Of a stretch of 64,000 bases of DNA, positions 24,628-38,093 are shown one piece after another. The notes beneath the pieces are model-generated. The model had not been told where the DNA came from and made no database searches. It was given only the letters and a program-made list of their open reading frames with translations. Every line of letters begins with the position of its first letter. Positions within the stretch are counted from its first letter, which is position 1. Both the position numbers and the translations under genes were made by a program. The stretch comes from Rhynochetos jubatus (Eukaryota; Chordata; Aves; Eurypygiformes; Rhynochetidae), in NCBI GenBank assembly GCA_027574665.1, contig CM050651.1, positions 7,565,501 through 7,629,500 on the forward strand, read 5' to 3'.

Positions 24628-27600
24628 CCAAGTGTTTCTTTCAATACATCTTGCAGTCTTTATCAGCTCAATAAACATACACTGGAAAACCAAAGAGAAA
24701 CTATTGGTGTTCTTTAGCAGAGAGAGTGAAACAAAACCAGACATTCTGAGAGTTTATGAGAGCATGTAAAACGATCATTTCCTGAAAAAGTCCCTAGCTA
24801 TAACTGGAAGATCAAAATGTCCTGATTTGGGAGATTGTGTTAGTCACAAAGTATGATATACACGTTGCATTTTGGAACTATCATCTACTTAACACTTACT
24901 GCTGCTGGACTGGGAAAAAATAACACATATGTTGCTACCTTATTGAATGTAGCAATAATAACGAAAAGCGCAGAGGAGGTGGAGGGGGTGGGGGCGGGAA
25001 AGAAAGTAGAGGCTGGAAGGAGCCAGCATTGTGCTGGGAGGACATGCTGCAGTGTGAGTGAAATTCCCTTCCAGTAACCTCTGGATCGACTTAGCCCCAC
25101 TACCTATGAACTTCTGGCTCCCTGACAGAAAAATAAGCCATGCAATGTTCTACTCACATAAAGAATAAAACCAGCTCAGCCCCTGTCCGTATGTACTGTT
25201 TTACTCTACTGCCCTGATGCATCAGATGCTTTTATTTTCTAGTTACTAATCTTGGAAACAAGGTCTGGTACAGCTCCCAGGTTATTTGCCAGGCCTTTCA
25301 GAAGTATCTTGCAGATGCTCAAGGTGTAGTTGTGTATTTCAGTGTATATATGATTAACCGTGGTATAATATCATCTCCTCAGCACACATGGAAATACTAA
25401 GTGTATTATAATGAGTAGGACAGGTTGAAAATTACATATCAAAGCTGGGTTTTTTAATGTAAAATTGCATTTCTGATGTTTTACTTGGAAATTCAATTAT
25501 CTATGGAAAAAAATCCAAAGTACCCCAATGAAAAATCTGTCTGGAAGTGTGGATGTGATGACTAGTGAAAACTATATTCGATGTTTCATACACCCCTATT
25601 CCCCAGCAGACCAGCACCCAGCCATCTCTCACGAAAGCACCGGATGATTCAAAAAGAGAAGGGATTGGAAGGCATCAGAAGAGAGATTACTCGGCCAAGG
25701 ACCCTAATGCAGAGAGGATAATTTGGTGATAAGCCGTCTCTAACACAACTGTAGCAATATTTTTTCAACTCAAAAAATTTTTCAACAAACTTCACACTTT
25801 TAATTTTTAATGAAATCAAAAGTTTGGTTAAGAAACCTGGATGGGAAACATCTTACTCTTATAAACCAAATTGCAGAAAGAAAATATTTCCTGACATAAT
25901 ACTAACCAACAAAGCAGAACTTAATTTGTGTAACAGTTTTAACTGGAAATGCTGTTATTTCTGCTCTGGTGCGTATGAATGTGATGGATTCATACTGTGA
26001 GGAAGAGAGAAACTAGGGGGAATATAGGAGCTGCCACAGTAAATCAGACCCGATGTCATCTACCGCTGCTGGTGCTTGGTGGTAGTCCACAAAGAAATGT
26101 GTAATACTAAGTAAGCAAAAGAATCACGAGCTACATAAAGTGTGATGCTGATAAAAGCCAAACATTTTTAACATTAATTTCAATTTTTGATGTTCATGTA
26201 TCTTACATAACTTTTATTATTTCCAGTTTTTATCTCCACAGCTAAATATGGCACTAATGTCGACAATTACATCTTAATGGTGGAAATATTTTTAGTTATA
26301 TTTTCCCTAGTTTTTTTATTTCAGTTACTGTCTCAAATTTATGATACTTGGACTGTTGCTGTTTGATATCATCCACCACTGTGTGTATGAGTTTCTCAGG
26401 GGCATGGTCCACATTGGATGCCATATCCTAAATCTATCTCTGCATCTATTTGCAAGCAGGGAGATAAAATCTTTTTTTCTTTATGAAGAAGAGAGTGTAA
26501 CTCAGCCAAACACATTCTATACTCCTGGGATGTAAAGGGAAATTTGTAAGATTGTCAGCACTAAAGGAAGCTGCGACTGGCAAAGGTTGTGTCAGGATTC
26601 CTCAGCCAACCCTGGTAAAAGCATCCTTGTCCCATCAGGTTCTGCCCTCAGGCTGGGTTTGGCTTCCCATTTTTCCTTGGAAGACAGAGATGTGCTAAAT
26701 TACAGGAACCTTGAAAATGATTTTGTCAAAGATGCCTGTATACATACTGCTTTATTGTTTGTAATTTTGAGAGGATAGTAGAAGTGTTGATGTTTTATCC
26801 TTGTGTAATCTCAGTTTTACATTTAAGGAGGACTCCAGCATTAAGGAGCAGAATAGGGATTACAAAAGATTGGTTTTAATGTAAAACACATCTTGAGAAA
26901 TGTGCTTGGTGATCTGTTGCTCACTCACAGTTACTCCAAGTGCAATTTTAAATAGCAGAGTATGTCTTCTTTTCTTTACATGTGTTCAGTACTGTACATT
27001 TTCACCTTCATGCATTGTTTCCATTAGTTCAACTGAGATACTTATTAATCTGGTATTCCTATTATCAGTATATTTTGAAAGAGACCAGATTTCCACCAGA
27101 AATGTAAATCTTGTCCCAGATAGGGGGAAAAAAACCCGACACAACCCACACAGAACCACTTTGGTGTCCATAGATCAACCACGCATTCTGTAAAACAAAG
27201 TTTCCTGTAATCGAGACAAATGAAAAATATTTTCATTACTCCATTTAAAAGATCATGGATTTTTTGATCAACATCCTGTTGAAATAGGTCTGTGATTTCA
27301 TGCCTTTCTGGAAATTTTAACACTAAGGAAGACATTATGTATCTGTGCTCACTAGGGAGTGGCTGCCGACTACTTCAGAGATGATGATTCTTCATCACTG
27401 AAATGTCCACCTCTGCTTGCAGCACAGTACCCTCTGTGGGAGGAGAGTAGAAAAAGCTGCTTAATACTGCATTTTCTGCTCCTATCTTACTTTAGAATTT
27501 CTTCATTGTAGAAGGTACAGAACATGAGTTAGGTTTTGGGGGCTTCAGGATGATATTACAGATATGCTCTTCTCTTCCCAGTTATCCTCCAGAGCCCATA

Positions 27601-27837
27601 CTGCTCCCTGTCTGCCAGCACCTGCAGGATCACAGGAACAGAGTGGCTGTCGTGGTGGCATTGTCACAGGGGACTTGTGTATCTCCTCCTGAGTGTCTTG
27701 GGTACTGGCACTGGATGTGCTCTAGTTTACTGATGGAGGTGCAGATGCAGTCAGCAAAGATGGGTTTTGATGTGCTTCCTTGGGAGTAATTTTGTAAAAG
27801 CTTTGTAATGGTTTAAATATGGTAGGGATTTTTTAAA

Positions 27838-28591
27838 TCTGAGTGACATGGGGCTAAATGCAAGGCTACGGGCTTGGGGACAAGTGGCTGGAAAGCTGCC
27901 TGGCTGAAAAGGACCTGAGGGTGTTGGTTAACAGCTGGATGGATATGAGCTGGTGGTGTGCCCAGATGGCCAAGAGGGCCAATGGCATCCTGGCCTGCAT
28001 CAGGAACAGTGTGGCCAGCAGGGCTAGGGCTGGCTAGGGCCAGCAGGGCCCCCTGTACAGGGCACTGGTGAGGCCACACCTCGAATTCTGTGTTCAGCTT
28101 TGGGCCCCTCACTGCAAGGAAGATACTGAGGGGCTGGAGCATGTCCAGAGAAGGGCAATGGAGTTGGGGAAGGGTCTGGAGCACAAGTCCTGTGAGGAGC
28201 AGCTGAGGGAACTGAGGTTGTTCAGCCTGGAGAAGAGGAGGCTCAGGGGAGACCTTATTGCTCTCTACAGCTACCTGAAAGGAGGTTGCAGAGAGGTGGG
28301 TGTTGGTCTCTTCTCCCAAGTGGCAAATGATGGGACAAGAGGAAACGGCTTCAAGTTGTGCCAGGGAAAGTTTAGCTTGGATATTAGGAAAAATTTCTTC
28401 ACTGAAAGGTCTGTCAGGCATTGGAACGAGCTGCCCAGGGAGGTGGTTGAGTCAACATCCCTGGAGGTATTCAGGAGATGTACAGATGAGGAGCTTAGGG
28501 ACATGGTTTAGTGGTGCGCTTGGCAGTGTTAGGTTAATGACTTGATGATCTTACAGGCCTTTCTGACCTAAAAGCTTGTGGGGTTCTAAGT
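27838..28591 (+). mobile_element. CR1 LINE, 5'-truncated, 3' end present
   Basis: This is the 3' part of an avian CR1 retrotransposon in sense orientation. It starts at the conserved GGGGCTAAATGCAAGGC block and continues through the end of the ORF2 frame into the short 3' UTR. That region has TTAGGTTAATGACTTGATGATCTTA, followed by a decayed GGCCTTTCTGACCTAAA tail. Full CR1 elements are several kilobases, so this copy lacks the endonuclease and catalytic reverse transcriptase and cannot move by itself. It is clearly younger than the copy at 13.7 kb. A local stutter (GGGCTAGGGCTGGCTAGGGC, about 28021-28040) disrupts it. Confidence 0.95.
28068..28511 (+). pseudogene. CR1 ORF2 C-terminal remnant (reverse transcriptase C-terminal region)
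   Basis: An open frame of about 147 codons ends at TAG (28509-28511), the normal CR1 ORF2 stop context (residues RDMV then stop). Conserved CR1 blocks appear in order: [78 protein letters not shown] and REVVES. The same frame continues upstream to about 27880 (KWLESCLAEKDL, ANGILACIRNSVASR) but meets a TAG at 28035-28037 inside the stutter. Catalytic reverse transcriptase motifs lie further 5' and are absent, so no active enzyme is encoded. The apparent start is not a true start. Confidence 0.93.
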
Positions 28592-31500
28592 TCAGTGTGG
28601 GGTCTTCACATCTCTCTGTGGGAGATTTTGTTGACTACCAACATTTTATGAAGCACAGAAAACAAGAAGTCCCGTTCTCTGTATACCCTGACCCATAAAC
28701 TTGCAAGGTGTCTTTCTCGTAGAGGAGAAGTTCCCTCTGCTCAGCAGGATGTTGGTGAGATTTTGCAGTAGTGTTAGTGCCTGACAGTTTTGACATTGGT
28801 AGAGTGCATATTTGGAATTACAGTCCAAGGAGAAATAATAACTCAACATGCAGATTGTGCCTGTGCATAGTGCTTACAGTGTAAATTACTCTTGAGCAAA
28901 GCACATTATTTTAAATATTTTAAAAGGGTTTATAAAATAAGTCCTAATTTTATTGAACCTTATTTTTTTATCTGGTTACTTCTGTCTTTTTGCAGAATGT
29001 AGCACACTCACAACATTTGGCACCTGCACAGTGCATACGCCCATATGATTATATCTTTGGTACACTTATCGTATAAACAGACAGTTATAAAGACACATAC
29101 ATAGTGTTAGTATTCAAAACGTCATCCGCGTAATATGCACTTCCAAGGAGTTCATTCCAAAACAAAATTATGCCATCATCATACTAGAAGGGTATTAAAA
29201 TGCTGCCATTCACTGTCAGCAAATAATGTCTTCCATCCAGATGCCTTTACTGGAGGAAGTTCTTTTAAAAATGAAAATGTTTGAGATCAAGATGCTTCTT
29301 TTTGGGGAAAACTTCTCATTTTTCATTAAGTGATTGGAATCTAATAACAATAACAATAATTACTACAAATAACAATTATTATGCATAATTATATATAATT
29401 ATTTTAATTTTATTCCCCTGTGATGAGTGGGAGTCAGGAACCTCATCTTCAGCAATGTGAGTGTTGTAGTTGCAAGTGTTGTTTACAGTCAGGCCTTCTT
29501 TCGTTAGAACCTTTCAACCTGAAAGGGCAGCCAGTCTGGTTGACTGACATACTGAAAACAGCGTCATCAAAACTTAAAATTCCTCTTCAGGCGGCCACGT
29601 GGATGTATATTCGCACTTTCTCCACACCCCGAACTTCCCACCCTTTTTCTGTGACATCAGAAAGTAGTCTGTCAGCAGCACAACACAGCTACATCTGCAC
29701 ATAAAAACTATTCAAATTAATAATATAAGACATCTCAGTTGAGGTTTTCTCCCTTGTACAGTATTTTCTAGCACAGCGTTTCTCTTTAGCAGCTCATTTG
29801 ACACTGGACGCCTGACCTCTGCTACCATAATAGCTGTTAATGGAAACTTCACCTCATGCAACGATAAGATGGATTTTTGGCAGCTGCGAGAGATTATGAA
29901 GAGTAAGAACAATCTTAGCTGGAATCAGAAGAAAAGAAAGCATCTGTACCTTGAGAAACGCTCAGCTGGCTTTCATTACACACCAAGCCTATATTTATTA
30001 CAAAGACTAGCCACGAGACAGAAATTGATAGGTCTCTGCACTCTGAGCAAGGAGGCTGGTGTCAGCTTGATAAATTCTTCCTTTCTGCTCGGCTGTATGC
30101 GTACAAGTGACCAGAGCTGTTCAGAACTACTGGGGGTCTGTCTCACAGACCATCTACTGAGAGTGTTGTTCATCATGTTTTTCTTTTAGCGTTGCTCCTT
30201 CTTCTCTTAGCTGTCTTTCCCTTCTGAAATGGAAAGCAAAGGAGGTCAGGCAAAATGAGGGGGAAAAAGTAGTTTCTTTTTGCAGCAGTTTTGTTACATC
30301 ACACATTAAATGAATTAATATTTTCTTAAAGTCTTTATCACTAGAAACCTTTTTCATAAGCACGTATAAATGAAGAGAAACATCTCAGGTGACCGAGAAG
30401 AGCAATTTTTGAATACTCAGTCACTAAAAGTGAAAAACAGAAAATCTCTGTCGAAAAGAGCTTTTAGTAAAAAAAAAAAAAAAAGGATGAAAAATGTCAA
30501 TGAGAAAAAAAAAAGTTATTTTATTTTCTGTCTCTTATCCAAGCCTGGAAAACACCAGAGATCAAGCTGAGCTGTCACTAAAGATTAGAAGACAACAGCT
30601 ACCAACCACAAAACGTTTGGATGGGTCACTGAAGGCATGGTAAAGGCTTCCAAGTGAGTCAAGTAAACAGAATGTTGTGGCAGAAAACTGTGATTTAGTT
30701 ATAACTGAGTAAACATGGGAATATACTGCTGTAAACAAGTGTGGAGTTTGGTCATGGGTCCTTTATATCCAAAGTGAATATTAAGTTACACAAGGCAGAT
30801 GGGAAGGCCCTTCAGAATCCTTTTTTCCCCCTGAAATTAACTTGTAAATTAAAAGGGTGAGAGACAGAAGCTGACTTTTTAGACCTTCCAAAAAGGGTGG
30901 TAGTTGAGAGAGTGATTTAGAGGCTTCCACTGTACTTGTTTGGTCTGTTGCAGCTGCTCCAGGAGGAGCTTGTTCCCTGGAGATGGTGGGAGACATTGTA
31001 GTAGTCTTTTCTACCCTCCTCTGCAATAACCTGTAACGAACACATGGCATGCAACATGCCAGCCCTCTATTTTTTGACTGCCTACTGGGGTTTTTGAACT
31101 GTATGCACTAGTATGGTGGAAATTAAATTGTTTAGAAATCCAAATTGCTATTTTTGGTAGAGGTGGCAAAATTCAATTCAGCGCTTCAGTGGTAATTTAA
31201 AACCAGCATGCTCTTCAAGTGCCAAATGATGGTGACTTAGATATGGAACCTCTTCCATAGGAAACAATGCAGCGTATGTAAGCAGGATATAAGGTGGTGG
31301 CAGGCTGGCACAGAATTTTCTCTTCTACAGCTGCAACTGAGTTTCTCCTCTCTAAGCATGTTTCTGTGCAGCGAGTATTAACTCCTTAGCTGAATAATTC
31401 CACCCGTGTTCTACCTGCTTAATGCCATGACCAGCTACTAAAGTTGAGAAATGTAGCCTCTCATAGACAAGGACTTAAACTTGAAAATTTGATCTGATTA

Positions 31501-33596
31501 ATGGATCCACAGTAAAATCATTGCAAATCACCGAACCTGCTTTAATAAACTTTTAGCCATGCTCCACAAAGGTTTTTGAGTAACATGGACACTGAGTACA
31601 GTAAAAGGTGACTCCAAATAGGAAGTTTTCAAATCAGTGTGATGGTTTTCCTTTACATTTTCTTCAACGTTTTCACAAGAAGTGGTTACTATAAATGATA
31701 AACACTTTAAACACAGATCTTCAACAGCACCCAATTCCTATTAAGATGTCTTGCTCCCTCTGATCCATCTTTGAGGATCGGGACCCTGGCCTCCTGAGGT
31801 TTTCTGGCGACAGCCTTGTCAGTCTTTTCAGGCAGAGATATATGAAGGAAGTTACGTCTCCTAGAACTGGAGCTACTTCAGAGAAGTAGCTGAACAAGGG
31901 ATGACTGCTGGCACAGCATTTAAAATATCTAAAAAGAAGGAAATTCTTCACAGACTTCAAAGATATGTGTTTTTTTAAATGGGACTCCATTTTGCTCTTT
32001 TGCACCCTTCTAAATTGTGGCTGGAATTTGAAGGGAGTACTTTGGTTTTCCGGTCTATGAAAGCAGTCAGTGTATTTTTAGAACACAAGATAAAAAGCTT
32101 TACTGGGGTTTTTAAAGAAGTATGTCCTGCTGGATCAGCTATGGACTGAAATTGTTGCACTGCAATTGGACTGATATAATTTATGGAATAGTCATTATTT
32201 GGTTGGTAAAAGAAACCTTACGTTTTGTGTCAAAGTATCTCTGCATCCTTTAAATTCTACTGGAAAGCTGTTGCGCAGTTATTTGTATATCACATTATAA
32301 GAAATTTTGTAGTGTGATGTTGTAGCATAAAAAAAATAATACCACCCAGGAAATGCAGCCCTTACTAAGTCCTGAAATGTTAGGGTGTAAATGGGATTTA
32401 AGAGCTATATTTGCTTCATAAGGAGGAATCTTCTCCTACAAATAGAGAACTATAGTATTTGCTTTAGTTTGTGGTGCATTTCACATATTTTTAACCACGT
32501 AAAATGGGATGTTTTGTTTAAGGTGTTTATCAAAGCTTACTCGTTGCTCTAAGGTGAGACACAGCCACCTTTTAGAGACTGTATTGTCTTCACTCAGAAA
32601 ACTTTTTTAAAGGGGTTGAACTGCCATTGGAGGTTCCTCTTCCCATCCTGCCTTCTCCAAAACAGTCTAAGCCTAGAAGCAGTTAGAAAGATAAACCAAT
32701 CCTTAAACACAGAGGTAGGGAGACTAATTTCTATGCTTTCTCATGTCTACAAGAACGAATGGCACAAAATAATAATAAAAAAAACCCCAACAATTTGCAT
32801 AAGTAATTTATCTCGGGATAAATCTTTATGAACTGTTCATATATGCCCAAGAATCCCTGATAGCCTATGGTTCTAATTTTGGGTCTGATTTCAATGGTCA
32901 GGGTGTGAGATCAGACATAATGAAAGCCACAGAGTGGGTCATTATTTGTTATTTTTGGAAGATAGTGATGAAAATTTCTCTGAACAGGTCTGTGTCATGA
33001 CATGGAAATCCATGTGTCAATGTCTTGAACAGAACCTAGGAACAAGACCAAACGCCTCTGTACCACAATTATTTCAGCATATATTGTCTTTTACTTTTTC
33101 TTTCTTTCTTTGTTTCAAATGCAGCTGCACATTTTTTTCCCAGCTAAGATCTGGTGAAACCTAGAGACATTATATTAAAAAACCAACAGGATACTTTCCA
33201 AGGAACAGAAGCAGTTGGATTATACAAATAAGACATTCCGCTAAATGAAAGCAGGAGATGTTTAAAATCCAACTTTCCGTTTAGCAAAAGCAGTGTAATT
33301 GTAGACATGATAAAAAATCCATTAAGTAGCCTTAGAAATGGCTGTAAACAGCTTTTGGAAAGGGAGAGTGGCGTCATTTGGCAGGGAAACTCCTATTAAT
33401 AAGAGAATTTCTATAATACTGTATAAATTTTCCTGCTCCTGTGTTCCCTTTTCCTGTTCTATTGCAGTTCATACTTGGGCAATAGAACTTGCAAGAAGAG
33501 CATAATTTTTCTTGAGCTTGAAGCTTTTATTTCACTACAGCTGAAGCTTATCAATGGAAGCAAAGGGTGTCAGGAAAGGTGAGAAGTCATGAAAGT
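28592..33596. other. Unannotated AT-rich stretch
   Basis: No gene or named repeat is identified. An ATAACAATT-rich patch lies at about 29340-29410 and an A-run at about 30470-30484. Frames (for example 29869-30189 plus, 31721-32005 minus) are about 106 codons or less and resemble chance frames. The reverse frame near 31.7-32.0 kb reads somewhat protein-like but has no splice or family support that I could find. Confidence 0.5.
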
Positions 33597-33861
33597 CAGG
33601 GTAAATGAGCTCTCAATAATTCCTTCTGTGTATTATGAACATTAGGATATTTGGGTATGTCACTACTAGGGCCAGCGTAGTACCTTTTTAACAGCCTTGT
33701 GTATTGTTCCAAAGAGCTTATGTCTAACCCCTGGCACCCAGGATGCTTCATTTCCTTCCTCTTTTGTTCATTAGTGACAAGGCCAGCAGAGACCAAGGCT
33801 GTAGGTGCACATCCAGGACCTGGGTCAGAATAATAATGGTCTGGATTCCCGGGGAGAAAAC
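33597..33861 (-). other. Candidate terminal coding exon (unidentified)
   Basis: On the minus strand a strong acceptor (ACAGCTTCCTTCTCACCCAG) precedes an 87-codon open frame entered in phase 1 that ends at a TGA. The conceptual product is polar and lacks the F/L/K bias of junk frames. It includes GNPDHYYSDPGPGC near its start, NEQKRKEMKHPG mid-way and SLEQYTRLLKRYYAG before the end. I do not recognise it. The candidate exon at 36441-36560 ends in phase 1, so the two can be joined in frame. No clear AATAAA was located right after the stop. A frame of this length alone is expected by chance several times in the window; splice and phase agreement add modest support. Confidence 0.33.
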
Positions 33862-36440
33862 CTGGGTGAGAAGGAAGCTGTGGTGAGTTTGCACAAGGTC
33901 CCTGACCCACGTAATCATTGACCCAGGATGACAGGGCACATGTGCCAGCTGAACATGGTGCGTTTATTCCCAGACCCTTATCCCACCACAGGAATTGTGG
34001 AAATAAGGTGGTGTGTGTAGCATTTTATATGATAGAGTGCCGCATCCCGAGTGCCCCACTGACTCTGCTAGCTGGCCTACTGCCTTCCTGCTCTCTCCTT
34101 ATTTATCCATAGTCCACATGATCATCTCTATTTCTCTTTCACAGGTACAGTTCTCCCACCGCTACGGGCATCCTTCCGCTTCTCTGCTTCAGCAGGTCAC
34201 CTGTTGTACCAATGTAACGCTACTGTGAGTTGCAAAGTGCAGTGTGACTGAGGTGAGAATCACACCATGTGTATTTACTGATGTTGTATGCTAGCGTAAA
34301 GGTAAGGCCAAGAAAAGTTGCAGATCTCACTTGCTAGGCTGTATTATATATGAATGTGGTATCAATAAACTACCGTGTTACAGGAGTGAAGAAGCAGTGA
34401 CAGCAATTGTGACATTACTTGTGCAAATATGCTTGTGCCCTGTGTTATTACAGGCTATATGAACAGAGGAATTTGTAAAAAAAATGTCTAGATAATTCTT
34501 CTTATGTATCTTATCTATAGTAAACATTTGTAGCTGCAGTTTAAAGTTTACATTATTTGAATATACAGCATCCTGCTTACTGTAAATACTACATGCTAAG
34601 AGAAAAGCTATGTAAAAGTTAGGATCCCTTTGTATTTGAAGCCTTCTTAACTACAAAGGAGCGTACTTCACCTTATTTTTGATCTCCAAAATTTCTTGCA
34701 CGTCAAATGAGTTCTTTGTACTCAGGTCTTTAATCTAGGCATTTGATGTAACATATGCCCATTATTTAATGCTAAATAACATAAATCACCATTCACTCTG
34801 TAAAAGAATTACATTCCAAACCAGCTGTTCAGCAGTAAAGTGAGCTTTAGTTGAATTTATAAAGTGGTAAGTTTTTTTCTGATTGTTGTGGTGGGGCAAA
34901 GGGGAACTAATTGCTTGAAGAACTGCTTAACAACCATCTCTGATTTTGATAAGCTAGGTATCGTAAGGATAAAACCCCTACCACTTTTTTGATAAACATG
35001 TACTTACTCTGTACTTACACAGCAGAAGAATGTGTATATAGGATGGAAATGAAAGAAACCTAGATTAGATTACTCATTTAGCAATCTTCCCAAATAAAAA
35101 TACAGAATTGGAAGAATAGTTAAGAAGGATCACAGTAATAGATGCAAGAAACAAATAGGGCATGAATTAACGATGCAGAGTCAACTGCTCGCAGATAATA
35201 AATATCTAGTTTAGGGAACAGAAAACCGCACAGATTACTGGTAACTAACTCCTTTTGTAATATCCCCCCAAACGTCCATCTGGCAAGCCTGTCTAAAGGC
35301 AAAGCAGTAATTGAGCATAATTTGAATGTGCTAAGTAAAAAAATGATATATTTTTATGAGGCTTGAAATGCCTTCACAGTTCAAGTGACAGAGAGTGTGT
35401 AAGGAAAATGAGAGTAGCCACGAAGAAGGCACATCTTCAGTTGTGTAAGTAGACATAGCTCCCTGACACTTTGGCAGACCTGCTTTCATTCATACTAGCT
35501 GAAAATCTGATCCCTGGCACTTTCAAACTGAGATTTATTTAAGTAGAAAATGGAGTTAATGATTGTGAAGTGTTTGAAGAGATTGAGAGGAAAAAAATTG
35601 TATTGCTAATAAATCTCATGCGTAATGCAGGGTTAGAGCAGCACTGTTGTGACAGTGCTGCACATCAAGGATGATTCCCCCGGCCTCAGTGGAACTGAGC
35701 TACCACAGGGTAAAACAAAAAAGAGATGCTGATACATAATGGATTTGAATTTTATTAAGCTATGTAAACACCACCAGTCCACTGGGCCATGGGATACTGA
35801 TCGCTTTTGGTTTCTATTTTCTTTCTTCTTAAACAGAATGAGAAAATCCTTCTCCAAGTTGAGTAACTAATTGCTTTGTGGAAAACAGAGATCCTTATGG
35901 TTGCCTCCATCACATCATTGCTGTAAAGAGGATTTCTGAGGATTACAAACTTGTAAGCAGCTTTCATAAAGAAATACAAGTAGTGATTTAGATCCGTGGC
36001 AACCAAGTAAAAGTTTGAAGTAATATCTTTGAAAATAAATTAATTATTACAATACACAAAAGATCAAGAAAAAAAAAAAACCAAACCAAACCTAATATAC
36101 TGAATAGTCTATTTGCAATACTTGTAATATCTGTATTTTTATAAGAAATTAGTTTTGATAATGATGAAGATGAAAATAGATTACAATATAATGAATGTTG
36201 AGTGGCGGGGAAGATAATCTGAAATTTTAAGTACATATTTACTTTCACAAAGGAACTTGTACAGTATTATTTCTAGTAATACGTCTCTACTTCAATTTTT
36301 GTACTTTGGTGAACTGCTGGAAAGAGCACTAGAGAGACTGCTGCATGTGTGTGACTGAAGACAGCCATGCTTTTAAAAAGGATTTAACTGAAAAATAAAT
36401 CTGTGTTTTGTCTACTTTGGGGAGATAATAGTGCAATTAC
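33862..36440. other. Unannotated stretch; possible intron
   Basis: If the flanking candidate exons are real, this is a 2.6-kb intron on the minus strand. It contains a perfect 10-bp hairpin (35638-35661) and an A-run with AACC repeats at about 36070-36090. No other coding or repeat feature is recognised. Confidence 0.4.
35638..35661. repeat. Perfect 10-bp inverted repeat with 4-nt loop
   Basis: GCAGCACTGT, loop TGTG, then ACAGTGCTGC. The arms pair completely. The stem is short for a microRNA precursor and pairing does not continue outward, so it is noted only as a structure-forming element. Confidence 0.85.
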
Positions 36441-36560
36441 CTGAGCCTTGCAGCTGGCAGACATTTCCCATGCAAATTTGAAGAACTCTTATAGTACTTA
36501 ATGAAGATTCTGTGCTCTGATCAATTATCTCCAGGAAATAGCCGTGCTGTAATTGGCAGC
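36441..36560 (-). other. Candidate internal coding exon (unidentified)
   Basis: The 120-base minus-strand segment lies between a good acceptor (TTAACTCTCTTTTAG) and a good donor (GGCTCAG|GTAATT). It is open in one frame, entered and left in phase 1, giving about 40 residues with GYFLEIIDQSTESS and ICMGNVCQLQGS. The phase-1 exit matches the phase-1 entry of 33597-33861. The protein family is not recognised; the paired cysteines could suggest an extracellular protein, but that is speculation. A pseudo-exon remains possible. Confidence 0.35.
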
Positions 36561-38093
36561 CTAAAAGAGAGTTAATTAGGAAGATCTTTGTGGGACAGCA
36601 AGCCTCCTTGGTGGGCAAAGTTAAGACAATGGCATAGTTTCTTTGAAGAACACCATTACAAATTTAGTCTCGCCTTATACTTTTTTTAACATGAGAAAGA
36701 ATGAAGGTGCACGTATAAAGAAGAATAAATTATATATAGCCATATTTCTAGCCTGAAAAATGTCTAATGATTCTGGTATGTGAGGAACAGTCAGAGTTCC
36801 ATCTAATCTGTGGTAGCATGCATACAGTGCTGGACATGGTAGTTAGATTAAAAAACAAATAAGATCAAAAAGGGAACGGTGCATTTCCAGTAGATTTTAA
36901 TTTTGTTATAGTTTATTGACTGCTGGAGTTTCTCCCATGCAATTCTTCACTGGATATAGTGTTTTATAAGGAGGTTTGATTTTTCTCAGTATTAAAAGCC
37001 ACTGTTTAAAACCCTCAGTAATCTGTCTTTGACCGTTTCGTAGCTTTGGATGATTCATTGTGACATATGTGATGAAATGAATCAAAATAGAAAAACAGTG
37101 CCAAAATGCAGCCCATATTCAGCTTAAACATGTTACATTGAAAAATAAATAGGATTTAGTATTAAAAGGCTGATGTGGGTTTAATTTGAAGATTTCATGA
37201 GGAATCAGTATTTGTACAAGTCTTTTTGCTTTTATAATGAAGTATCAAATTGACAGTATTCTAGGCCACTTTCCATAATGAATGAATTTGATTGTGTTGC
37301 TAAAGCGCTTACTCTAATTTGTAAAAAAGAGAAGCAGTAAAAACTCCACCTAAAAACCAGAATGAGGGTGGGGTCAAGGCGCTCAAAATATAATTAAAAT
37401 AATGAGCTATTTTTTGCTTTTTCTCTTTGGATGAGGAAAACAAGCCTGTTTTCTGGAAGACCACCGAGAAATGTTGAATTAGTTTCTTTTAATTTACTTC
37501 TGATAAGTAAAATCAAAACTGGTGTGTTTACTTAGAGTAAAACAAATATAACACTGATTTTTACAAGTAAATAGATAAAGAATCAGCTAGAGAGTCTGCA
37601 TAGTTACTGCTCGTTATGGTAAATTTCTAACTTTGCTAATTTAATGCATCAACATTCAAGTAGAAAAAAGTTCAATCACTAAACTGTAATCCTATAAAAG
37701 CATATGCCTCATTGAAATTATCAGAAAGCCGCATGTGAGCGGTTATCCCAGTGGATGCGTGAGACTTGGGCAGCGCTAGCTAAGTGCACTAGAGGTAGAG
37801 TAAGTAAGAAACATTGTGCCTATGATGCGAATTGCAGTTCTGACACGTTCTGGGGAACTCTAACTTGGGGGCATTTCTTTTAAAGAAAGGTTTTACGTTT
37901 GGAAAAGTAGCTTGGATCTTACTGGGTGGGAGACAGTACCTTATTTCTTTCTTTCCCAAAGGAATGTCAGTAACTGAAGAGAAAGCAGAGATGGGTGGGG
38001 ATTCATAAGCCCGCTTCACGTGCTCACTAGCCAAAAGCTAACTCTGACAAAGGACTTCAGAGCCCTGGTAGGCGGTGCTTGGTGCGCAGGGTG

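Larger units (their letters stand above)
21367..27837. other. Unannotated stretch with simple repeats
   Basis: No gene is recognised. It contains a T18 run (21534-21551), an AAATA pentamer run (about 24605-24627), a perfect 20-bp palindrome (23685-23704) and a G-rich purine patch near 24974-25000. Frames are all under 100 codons and show no family signature. Confidence 0.5.

Noticed and set aside
27813-28421. 202-codon minus-strand open frame
   Set aside because: It is antisense to the CR1 element at 27838-28591; the G+C-rich repeat keeps the reverse frame open by composition.
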